A DNA stretch of 64,000 nucleotides, taken from contig JAMPXJ010000011.1 of NCBI GenBank assembly GCA_023701205.1, positions 1 to 64,000 of the forward strand, in the 5' to 3' direction. The notes below the pieces were generated by a model. It worked only from the letters and a program-made list of their open reading frames with translations, did not search any database and had not been told where the DNA came from. The stretch's first letter is position 1. The number at the start of each line of letters is the position of its first letter. Below, piece by piece: positions 57,395 through 64,000 of this stretch. Origin of the DNA: Oligoflexia bacterium (GTDB taxonomy: Bacteria; Bdellovibrionota; UBA1018). A program made the translations under genes and the position numbers.

Positions 57395-58920
57395 GCTTTA
57401 ATCCCGCGGGCCGCGGCTGCGCGTTCGAGGCGAACCGTGAACACCGCGCCTTCGGGGATTTCCGGCGAGATTGGGGAGCGGACCTCGAGCGAGCCCTGAT
57501 GCGCGGCCGCGATCCGCTTGGCGATGGGGAGGCCGAGGCCCGCCCCCGGAACCTCGTTGGCGTTCCTGCCGGGCAAAGGCGCGCGGACGAAGCGTTCGAA
57601 GATCTTGGCCTGCAGCTCCGGCGGAATGGAGGGTCCGCGGTTCTCGACCGTGAATCGCACGGCGGAAACCTCGTCTTCAAGCCGCGCCCTGACGGTCGAC
57701 CCGGGCGGGGAGAACTTGATCGCGTTCTCGACGAGGTTCTTCGCCAATATCCGCAGCAGATCGTCGTCGGCCGAGATTTCGAAGAGATTCTCCCCGGCCG
57801 GAGGCTCTTCGGCCGAGTCCTGCGGCACGAGCTCGAAGCTGAAGCCCACGTCCTTGGCGCGGGCGAGCGGTTCGAGCCTCGAGAGCGTCTCGATCACGAG
57901 CTCGTCCATGCGGGTCGGCTGAAGCGAGAGGGAGGCCGCGCCCGCATCCATTCGCGCGAGCGTCAGCAGGTCCGCCACGAGGCGCGAGAGGTGATCGAGC
58001 TCCTGCGAGGCCGTGGCCAGGAACTGCGAGGTCTCCTCGGGCGAGCGCTCGCGGCTTCGCATCAGGTCGAGCTCCCCGCGCAGGATCGCGAGCGGCGTCT
58101 TGAGCTCGTGGCTCGCATCCGCGACGAAACGCTCCTGGCTCTCGAAGGCGCGCTGCAGGCGGTCCAGGAGCTCGTTGAGCGTCACCGAGAGCCGTCGCAG
58201 CTCGTCCTCGGCCGCAGGCACCGGGAGGCGCTCGGAGAGGTTCGCCGAGCCGAGCTGGCGCGCCTTCTCGATGATGGCGTTGACGGGGCGGAGCGCGCGC
58301 CCGGCGAGATGGAAGCCCACGGCCGCCGCGAGCAGCAGCGCGAGCGGGATCCCGATCAGCAGCAGCGCGCGCAGCCCGCGCGCGGACTCCTCGAGGAAGG
58401 TCATCGGCACGGCGAGCTGCAGGATGTAGTTGCCGAGCAGCCGCTGGTTCACTGGATAGGAGATCAGGCGATAGTTGGGGTTCTTCTTCGCGCCGGGGAA
58501 GATCTCGGTGTAGCGGATGGTCCGCACCGCCGAGCGCTGGTGGTTGAGCTGCCGCCAGTCGTCGCGATAAACCGGGAGCCTTGCCTTGGCCCCGAGCGTG
58601 CGCGAGCGGATGAGGATCTCGCCCTCGGTGCTGAGGATCTGGATGAAGGTGCTCCCAACGGCGAAAGGCACGATCTTGCCCGTGCCCGAGGCGAGATCCG
58701 AGCCGATGTGCAGGTCGCCGAAGGCGTCGAACCGGATGTTGTCGGCGATATCCACGGCGTGGTTGTAAAGGTCGATATCGAAGCTCGCCAGCTGGTTGCG
58801 GACCATGGAGTTGTACAGGACGCTCGAGAACACCACCAGCGTCGCGCCGAGCAGCGAGACGTAAAGCGCCGTGAGGCGGAAGCGCAGGCTGCGGGTGCGC
58901 CTACTCCTCGCGAAGAACAT
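57388..58920 (-). CDS. Sensor histidine kinase (OmpR-type partner)
   Basis: A 510-residue classical kinase. TM1 is at about 14-36 and TM2 at 190-210, with a 150-residue periplasmic sensor between them. HAMP follows (about 212-262, AGRALRPVNAIIEKARQL). The HisKA box is DASHELKTPLAIL (His near 273). The ATPase domain has NLVENAIKFSPPG, a diverged G1 (VENRGPSIP) and G2 (GAGLGLPIAKRIA). It pairs with the response-regulator gene 20 bp upstream-overlapping in the same operon. The architecture is close to CusS/QseC-type heavy-metal or envelope sensors; the ligand is unknown. Confidence 0.94.
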   Translation of the reverse strand: MFFARSRRTRSLRFRLTALYVSLLGATLVVFSSVLYNSMVRNQLASFDIDLYNHAVDIADNIRFDAFGDLHIGSDLASGTGKIVPFAVGSTFIQILSTEGEILIRSRTLGAKARLPVYRDDWRQLNHQRSAVRTIRYTEIFPGAKKNPNYRLISYPVNQRLLGNYILQLAVPMTFLEESARGLRALLLIGIPLALLLAAAVGFHLAGRALRPVNAIIEKARQLGSANLSERLPVPAAEDELRRLSVTLNELLDRLQRAFESQERFVADASHELKTPLAILRGELDLMRSRERSPEETSQFLATASQELDHLSRLVADLLTLARMDAGAASLSLQPTRMDELVIETLSRLEPLARAKDVGFSFELVPQDSAEEPPAGENLFEISADDDLLRILAKNLVENAIKFSPPGSTVRARLEDEVSAVRFTVENRGPSIPPELQAKIFERFVRAPLPGRNANEVPGAGLGLPIAKRIAAAHQGSLEVRSPISPEIPEGAVFTVRLERAAAARGIKAN

Positions 58921-59575
58921 AGCCCGCCCCGATCATGGTGTGGATCAGCTTCGTCTTGAAAGGCTGGTCGACCTTCTTGCGGAGCATGTTCACGTACACA
59001 TCGATCACGTTGCTGCCGCTGTCGAAGTGGACGTCCCAGACATGCTCGCTGATCTCGGTGCGGCTCAGCGGGCGGTTCGGATGCCGGAGGAAATACTCCA
59101 GCAGCGCGAACTCCTTGGCGGTCAGCGTGAGCGGTTTGCCCGCGCGCGAGACGCGCCGGGTGATGAGGTCCATCTCGAGGTCCGCGAAGCGCAGCTGGGA
59201 CTGCATCTCCCCCGAGTTGCGCCGGCGGAGCAGCGCCCGGATGCGCGCCAGGAGCTCGTCGAAGGCGAAAGGCTTGGTAAGGTAGTCGTCGGCGCCGGAG
59301 TCGAGCCCATGCACCTTGTCCTTGGTGCCGGCGAGCGCGGTCAGCATGAGGATGGGGCCCGGGTAACCGTCCCGTCGCAGGTGCCGTGCGGTATCGAAGC
59401 CGTTCTGGCCGGGCAGCATGGCGTCGAGCAGGATCAGGTCATAGGGGTTCTCGGCGGCCAACGCCTCGGCGGCGACGCCGGTCTCGGCCACGTCGACGGA
59501 GTAGCCGGCCTCGGCAAGGCCCTTCTGGAGGAAGCCCGACATCTTCTTTTGGTCTTCGACGACCAGGATGCGCAT
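58901..59575 (-). CDS. OmpR-family response regulator
   Basis: A 224-residue regulator. The receiver domain (1-120) has VEDQ, phospho-Asp in LILLDAMLPGQNG, LTAL and the KPF Lys. The winged-helix output (about 128-222) has LTAKEFALLEYFL, LSRTEISEHVWD, SNVIDVYVNMLRKKVD and a GAGYVLRE wing. It resembles CusR/QseB regulators that pair with a HAMP kinase. Its 3' end overlaps the kinase gene start by 20 bp. TAAGTT lies six bases before the ATG and there is no SD, another possible leaderless start. Confidence 0.96.
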   Translation of the reverse strand: MRILVVEDQKKMSGFLQKGLAEAGYSVDVAETGVAAEALAAENPYDLILLDAMLPGQNGFDTARHLRRDGYPGPILMLTALAGTKDKVHGLDSGADDYLTKPFAFDELLARIRALLRRRNSGEMQSQLRFADLEMDLITRRVSRAGKPLTLTAKEFALLEYFLRHPNRPLSRTEISEHVWDVHFDSGSNVIDVYVNMLRKKVDQPFKTKLIHTMIGAGYVLREE

Positions 59576-59612
59576 GGCCGGAACTTACACCGCGCGCGAT
59601 GAAATGAGAAGC

Positions 59613-60149
59613 CTATCCCAGGCGCTCGGCCAGCGCGGCCTCCGCCTGCATCGCGGAGTTGCGCCCGAAAAGCGTTTCGATCAGCTCCAGAAAGATCGCC
59701 CGGGCGCGCCGGAGCTCGGGCACCGCCGAGGCGTCTATCGCGCAGAAGCTGTCGAGAAGGGTGGAGTAGGTCAGGCCGGACTGGCGCGACATCGCCTGGA
59801 TGGCGGCGACGTCCCGCTTCTCCCCTCGGATGATCTTGTGCACCGTCGTGTCGTGCCGGTCGACGATCTGGGCCTGCAGTTTGGTCAGGCCGGGAGCCGC
59901 GAGCGGGACGAAGCGCGTCTCGAAGAGAAACGGGAAGCTCGAGCCCTGCGTGAGCAGGAGCGGGATCTGCAAGCGGAGTCGGGCGCAGGCATTGCCGTGG
60001 GCTTCGCGAAGCGGATTGAGCTCTTCGCCCTCTCCAAGCGCGACGAGCGAGAGAGAGGGGATCTCCATGACCAGGATCTGAGCCGGAGCCGGCAGCTGCC
60101 GCTCCATGTCGAGCAATAGCTTTCTGACATCATCCAATGTGACTCTCAT
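59613..60149 (-). CDS. Hypothetical protein with possible helix-turn-helix
   Basis: A 178-residue soluble protein. The middle, GLTKLQAQIVDRHDTTVHKIIRGEKR (about 88-113), has the pattern of a helix-turn-helix followed by more helices (QAMSRQSGLTYSTLL). The N-terminal 80 residues look beta-rich (ILVMEIPSLSLVALGEG). It may be an XRE-like regulator with an effector domain, but no family is certain. GAGG lies close before the ATG. It is upstream of, and co-directional with, the response-regulator gene, 37 bp apart. Confidence 0.62.
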   Translation of the reverse strand: MRVTLDDVRKLLLDMERQLPAPAQILVMEIPSLSLVALGEGEELNPLREAHGNACARLRLQIPLLLTQGSSFPFLFETRFVPLAAPGLTKLQAQIVDRHDTTVHKIIRGEKRDVAAIQAMSRQSGLTYSTLLDSFCAIDASAVPELRRARAIFLELIETLFGRNSAMQAEAALAERLG

Positions 60150-60239
60150 CGTGAGACCTCGGGATTAGGCTGATCCTCTATCTTGGATTGATCCGCACGC
60201 GCCGGCAAGAGCGAAGGTGGCGTCATGCCCGGGTCTCCG

Positions 60240-61910
60240 TCACTGATCCAGCGTCAGGACCACTTTCACCTTGGCTACCCGGCTATATCCGGAAGCGCCG
60301 GCGTCGGGGCTCGCCTTGAGCTCCAGCTTCTTCGCTTTCGGGCCCAGGCAGGAAGCGACCGGGATCGGCGTCTCCTCCTCCGAGGCGCTCACCTGCGGGA
60401 GGGTCTCGAAGGAAGGCGCGACGCCGCCGTCTTCGAGGCAGCGGGCCTGCAACGTGAAGCCACGCCAAGGTTGCGTGCCGCCGCCGAGCTCGCTCCAGAT
60501 GACGGAGATCCTCGAGATCCTGCGTTCCGGCTGATATTCCGGGATCGCGCCGAAATCCACGACGAGCGAGGCCTCCCGGGGGTAGAGCGTGGAGCCGGTG
60601 AAGTCGTTGTACATGTACGCGTCGCCGTCCACTTCCTTGACGAGCTTCACGTCGATCCCTTCCTTGAGGTTGTCGGGATCGACCGGGCTGATCAGATAGA
60701 CGCGCGACTTCATGATGGGCGTCGCGCTCGTGAGCCGATGCAGCCCGATGATCCTGCCGTCCTGCAGGGAAGCGAGCGGGCCGACGGAGGTGCCGCTGTA
60801 GGCCCCGTGATTGGCCGTGCCCGTCGCGCAGTTCAGCGAACCGGAGGAGAAACAGGCCGCCTTCGCGGCGTGAAGGTAGGGTGAGGTGCGATCACGCCAG
60901 AATACGAGGTCATTCTTCGCCTCATGGACGTAAGAGATGGCGCCGCCCGCCAGGATGTTGCCGCGAGCGTCCCCGGAGATCGCGTAGGGATTGCTCCTGA
61001 TGCAGGTTTGATAGATATCGTTCTGCTGGGTCCACTCCGTCGGAATCGGCGAGGGGGCCGGGCTCGGCAGCGGCGACGGAGCGACGCAGGGGGTTTTCTC
61101 GAGAAGATCGGAATCCGCTACTCCGAGCGTGGCGTTTTTCGTCCCGTAGTTGGGTGCCGAGCTCACCGGGGCATCGGCCAGGGTTCTGAGGTTCACGCCC
61201 GAGATGAGGGTGACGTTCCCGGCCTGGGTCGGGGATTTGGCGTACTGGTTCGACCAAAGGCGCTCGTTCTTCTGGTCGGTGAAGCAGCCGTAGCCCCACT
61301 GGCCCGGAGCCTCGGGGATCTCCTGGGTGAGCGCCGCCGCGACATCCAGTTTCTGCGGCTTGCCGGGATCGATCGGGAAGCGGGTGAACATGCGCCGAGG
61401 GCCTGCCTTGTTCCAGGCGAAGCCCACGTAGGCCTTTCCGTCGATCTTGAAGGAAGTGACGCACGAGCGGCCGAGCGCCGAGACCGGCGTCTTCCAGATC
61501 GGGGAGAGAGGAGCGTCCGTCGGGGTGTTCTCGTCCACGCGGTAGAGTGCGCCGGGCCGGGCCATGAGCAGGCCGATCTCGCTGAAGTAGGTACGCGTAC
61601 CCCCGTCGCCCCCTGGCTGGACGGACCACTTCTTGGTCGGATACCCCTCCGCCTCGTTAAGCCGGACCCGGTACACGTAGATATTCCGGATGGATGAGGC
61701 GCTGGCGGTTTCGCCGCGGTCCAAGGTCGCCAGCCAGACGCTGTCGGAGATGAAGGTCGTGCTGAAATCCAGCGGCAGCGAGGTGGCCTTTTGGGGGGCG
61801 AAAAAGGAGTTGATCCCGAAGCGCTGGCTGCAGGAACTGGCCGCCAGCAGGGTGGCGGCGACCCCCAGGAGCGGAAAAACGGAACGAAGAACCGGATTCC
61901 TTGAAGTCAT
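60240..61910 (-). CDS. Lipoprotein with propeller-like repeats
   Basis: A 556-residue protein. The signal peptide ends LLAASSCS, acylated at about Cys27. The mature part is almost all strands with irregular WD/sorting-repeat-like blades (WLATLDRGETASASS, VYRVRLNEAEGYP, SFKIDGKAYVGFAWNKAG). A Pro/Ser-rich insert near 275-290 (PSPLPSPAPSPIP) breaks the chain, and a C-terminal domain ends with a beta-signal-like VVLTLDQ. Cys residues are spaced like disulphide pairs. No family is recognised. GAGGA stands close before the ATG. Confidence 0.82.
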   Translation of the reverse strand: MTSRNPVLRSVFPLLGVAATLLAASSCSQRFGINSFFAPQKATSLPLDFSTTFISDSVWLATLDRGETASASSIRNIYVYRVRLNEAEGYPTKKWSVQPGGDGGTRTYFSEIGLLMARPGALYRVDENTPTDAPLSPIWKTPVSALGRSCVTSFKIDGKAYVGFAWNKAGPRRMFTRFPIDPGKPQKLDVAAALTQEIPEAPGQWGYGCFTDQKNERLWSNQYAKSPTQAGNVTLISGVNLRTLADAPVSSAPNYGTKNATLGVADSDLLEKTPCVAPSPLPSPAPSPIPTEWTQQNDIYQTCIRSNPYAISGDARGNILAGGAISYVHEAKNDLVFWRDRTSPYLHAAKAACFSSGSLNCATGTANHGAYSGTSVGPLASLQDGRIIGLHRLTSATPIMKSRVYLISPVDPDNLKEGIDVKLVKEVDGDAYMYNDFTGSTLYPREASLVVDFGAIPEYQPERRISRISVIWSELGGGTQPWRGFTLQARCLEDGGVAPSFETLPQVSASEEETPIPVASCLGPKAKKLELKASPDAGASGYSRVAKVKVVLTLDQ

Positions 61911-61967
61911 GGATTTCCTCGGTCGGATGGGTGTCGGGATTCCTGGGAAGAGTTTATAGCAACGGCG

Positions 61968-62474
61968 TCACAAAGCCAATGTAACGGCGCTCAGCTGCAG
62001 CCTGGAGTCGAAGAAGTCATCCTGGGAGCCCGTGGATTTGAGCGCGAGGCCGGATTTCAATTTCACTTGAAACAGGCCCGCCGCACCCGGAACGAGCTGT
62101 TCATTGCAGAAAACCAGGTCCTGGAGCTCGAGGGAGCGGACATATTCCCTGACGGATTCAGGGCAGGACTCCAGCTGGCGCTCCAGCTGTTGAGGAGCGA
62201 ACCGGAAGCGGGTGCCTCCCTGCTCAAAGGAGAATTCCTCGATCTCGGCAAGCGAGATCGGAGCGCTTCCCCGCCTGAGGTAGACCAGCGCATGGCGGGG
62301 CTGCGCATCGGCAAGCTCCGCGGCGGTCGCGCTGGCGATTCGACGAGTGCTTCCCTGCGCCGGATTCTCCATGGAACGCGAGCGGATCAAGGCGGAATCG
62401 TCAGGCCTCTGGGCCGACTCGCAGCCGGAAAACAGGAGCAACGCAAACATGCTTCCTGAAATGATTGATTTCAT
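61968..62474 (-). CDS. Lipoprotein of unknown function
   Basis: A 168-residue protein; MKSIISGSMFALLLFSGCES is a clear lipoprotein signal with box FSGC. The mature part begins unstructured, then mixes strands and a helix (EEFSFEQGGTRFRFAPQQLERQLESC). Another Cys pair (LESCPES, LVFCNEQ) may form a disulphide. No family is seen. It lies 57 bp upstream of the propeller lipoprotein and is co-directional. AAGGGG serves as SD, and the 209-bp gap to the ChaN-like gene holds the divergent promoters. Confidence 0.8.
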   Translation of the reverse strand: MKSIISGSMFALLLFSGCESAQRPDDSALIRSRSMENPAQGSTRRIASATAAELADAQPRHALVYLRRGSAPISLAEIEEFSFEQGGTRFRFAPQQLERQLESCPESVREYVRSLELQDLVFCNEQLVPGAAGLFQVKLKSGLALKSTGSQDDFFDSRLQLSAVTLAL

Positions 62475-62683
62475 CGGATGGGGCCCCTTCCCTCGGGAAT
62501 CTCAGCTTGCATCCGTCGCGCCATTGAAAAAGGCGCGCTCTTTCGGTGAGTTGTGAGCGGTTTGACCCGAAAAAACCGACTAACCTTCGGGCGCTGTCAA
62601 AGCCTTGGTCACTTGCAAAGCGGGTGGCGGGTTTGAGCAGGGCTTGTTTTTGGCATCCATGGAAAGTATTCAAGAGAGCAACT

Positions 62684-63592
62684 ATGAAAACATCCCCGTT
62701 CGCGTTTCTTGCGCTTTTCCTGGCTGCCTTCTCCGCGGAACCGGCACGTGCCGCGAGCTGGCACGGAAGGATCTTCGACGTCAAAGGCGGGCAGCTCGAA
62801 ATCGGCTCGGCGGCTTTGGCCGGGCGCCTGGCGCGCGCCCGCAACGTGGTGCTCGGAGAGAAGCACGACACGCCCGCCGTGCAGGCGGCGCAGGCCGAGA
62901 TCATGGAGTCCGTGATCGGCGAGGCCGGGCGGCGCGATGATTTCACCCTGGCCTGGGAGTTCCTGAACGTCTCCGGGCAGCGCGTGACCGAGGAAGCGTT
63001 CTCCCGGTTCGTCGCGGGTGAGATCGGGGTTGCGGAGCTGCTGAGCCGGATTCAAGGCCATGAGGGCTACCTGAACTACTCGCCCGTGCTCGAGGCCACC
63101 AAGCGGCTGGGCGGCCGGCTCATCGGAGTGAACCTGACGCGCGCCGAGAAGGCGCCGGTCACCCGCGGCGGCATCGGCGCGGCGGATCCCGCGCTCGTGC
63201 CCCCGGGCTTCGCGCTGGGGAGCGGGGGCTATCGCGAGCGCTTCACCGAGACGATGCGCGAGCACGTTCCGCCCGAGAAGATCGAGAACTACTTCGCCGC
63301 GCAGTGCCTGACCGACGACGTGATCGCCTTTCACCTGCTCCAGGACTCCGCCTCGCCGCTGAACTTCCTGGTGATCGGCAGCTTCCACACCGATTACTTC
63401 GACGGCACGGTGGAGCGGCTCAAGCTGCGCGCGCCGGATCAGCTGACGCTTACCGTGAAGCTCGTCGATGCGTCGGATTACGCCGAAGGCGAGCTTCTTT
63501 CGCTGCTCACGGATGCACGTTACGGCGAGATCGCCGATTACGTTTACTTCGTGAACGAGCCGTCTTCCGAGGCTTCGCGCCGTCGCGATTGA
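62684..63592 (+). CDS. ChaN-like haem-binding family protein (exported)
   Basis: A 302-residue protein. The signal peptide is 1-22 (AFSAEPARA). VVLGEKHDTPAVQAAQAEIMES at about 45-67 and AQCLTDDVIAFHLLQ at about 206-220 are the conserved ChaN/Cofac_haem_bdg motifs whose His and Tyr/Asp residues hold two haems between dimers. Unlike E. coli ChaN the mature protein starts without a lipobox Cys. A role in haem or iron uptake is probable. The start at 62684 is the one that gives the signal peptide; an upstream frame extends 46 residues without sense. Confidence 0.87.
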   Translation: MKTSPFAFLALFLAAFSAEPARAASWHGRIFDVKGGQLEIGSAALAGRLARARNVVLGEKHDTPAVQAAQAEIMESVIGEAGRRDDFTLAWEFLNVSGQRVTEEAFSRFVAGEIGVAELLSRIQGHEGYLNYSPVLEATKRLGGRLIGVNLTRAEKAPVTRGGIGAADPALVPPGFALGSGGYRERFTETMREHVPPEKIENYFAAQCLTDDVIAFHLLQDSASPLNFLVIGSFHTDYFDGTVERLKLRAPDQLTLTVKLVDASDYAEGELLSLLTDARYGEIADYVYFVNEPSSEASRRRD

Positions 63593-63632
63593 GCTCCGCG
63601 GTGAATGTGTCGGGACGGACAGACTGAGCTTC

Positions 63633-63661
63633 TTTCAATTTCAGTATTCCGATAGTATTAT
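63633..63661 (+). promoter_or_regulatory. Promoter of the window-edge gene
   Basis: TTTCAA (63633-63638) and TATTAT (63656-63661) are 17 bp apart, and the ATG at 63668 follows after six bases, with no SD. This is a leaderless-start pattern. Confidence 0.45.
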
Positions 63662-63667
63662 ATTTCC

Positions 63668-64000
63668 ATGCGCTGGATGCAGTTCCGCGGGCGTTCCGTA
63701 GCCATCCTCCTCGCCTGCTTTTGGGGCATTTGGGCCCCCCGGCTGGCGTATTGCTGCGGGGACTTCCCCGCGGGCGTGGCCAGCGCGGATCGCGTGCTCT
63801 CATTCCTTCCTTCGTCCGGCGCCTTTCGGGACCAGCCCAGGAGCAGCGCGGGTGGTGCGACCGAAGGGATGGTGGTCTACGATTCGGAGGCCGACCAGCT
63901 TCAGTACTGCGACGGCACGCACTGGCACGCCTTCGGGGCCAGATCCACCGCCGGCGAGAGCGCCCCCGCGATCGCTGCCGCCTGGGGTTACAACGGCTAT
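63668..64000 (+). CDS. Secreted protein, 3' end outside window; possible RCC1-repeat protein
   Basis: Translation from ATG 63668 stays open to base 64000 (111 residues, no stop). MRWMQFRGRSVAILLACFWGIW looks like a signal peptide. EGMVVYDSEADQLQYCDGTHWHAFG (about 68-92) is the short tail-fibre-like module often seen in large exported proteins. The last visible residues, AAAWGYNGY, match the opening of an RCC1 propeller blade (WGxNxxGQLG). An adhesin or lectin-like surface protein is likely. The full size cannot be seen. Confidence 0.72.
   Translation, partial: MRWMQFRGRSVAILLACFWGIWAPRLAYCCGDFPAGVASADRVLSFLPSSGAFRDQPRSSAGGATEGMVVYDSEADQLQYCDGTHWHAFGARSTAGESAPAIAAAWGYNGY

Overview
This is a 64 kb stretch of a high-GC Gram-negative chromosome (most genes about 65-70% G+C). 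I see no rRNA, tRNA, CRISPR array, prophage or insertion sequence. Evidence for a diderm is the number of Sec-secreted proteins and lipoproteins, an outer-membrane beta-barrel protein, a ChaN-type lipoprotein, prepilins and a poly(3-hydroxyalkanoate) synthase. Short lipoproteins with Gly- or Ser/Pro-rich linkers, DUF4360, beta-helix lipoproteins, many PAS/HK sensors and archaeal-type RtcB with archease resemble predatory or free-living Bdellovibrionota (Oligoflexia-like) bacteria. That assignment is inference from gene style, not from a marker gene.

Layout. 0.3-5.9 kb: ribosome rescue factor ArfB, an ABC-F ATPase, a SlyD-like PPIase, and a three-gene envelope operon (lipoprotein, beta-barrel, membrane protein). 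6-11.3 kb: a GT-C/TPR membrane protein, a DUF1428 protein, a sensor kinase, a PepSY protein, a nitrobindin-like protein. 11.4-14.4 kb: two prepilins, one carrying a von Willebrand A domain. 14.6-25.6 kb: RecQ, a secreted SH3/propeller protein, an ankyrin protein with a POT-like transporter, a protein-glutaminase-like enzyme, a head-to-head Hpt-like/HD-GYP pair, a hydrolase and PhaC. 25.6-35.7 kb: exported proteins, ending in an ATGA-coupled pair of very large secreted proteins, one a subtilase.

35.7-39.1 kb is clearly lower in GC (25% in the leader, about 48% in the first gene) and holds a GNAT-like protein, an E1-like adenylating enzyme and a membrane histidine kinase. It runs into a receiver-kinase gene whose composition jumps back to about 65% within its first 20 codons. 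This is the best candidate for an undescribed system in the window.

40.2-64 kb: a DOMON-like protein with the muramidase NamZ, acetyl-CoA synthetase, a hybrid kinase, a secreted protein built of 30 AGQK-type repeats, PolX, an HPF-cold-shock fusion, the RtcB/archease RNA-repair operon, a beta-helix lipoprotein with a (ggtgaa)10 tract, a HAD phosphatase, a di-haem cytochrome c lipoprotein with three thrombospondin-1-like modules, a small S30AE-like protein, an OmpR-type two-component system, two lipoproteins, a ChaN-like protein, and the start of a probable RCC1-repeat protein cut off by the window.

Gene expression has a visible theme. Some genes have textbook Shine-Dalgarno sites, while several others have no SD but a -10-like hexamer exactly six bases before the start codon. 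This suggests that leaderless mRNAs are common here.
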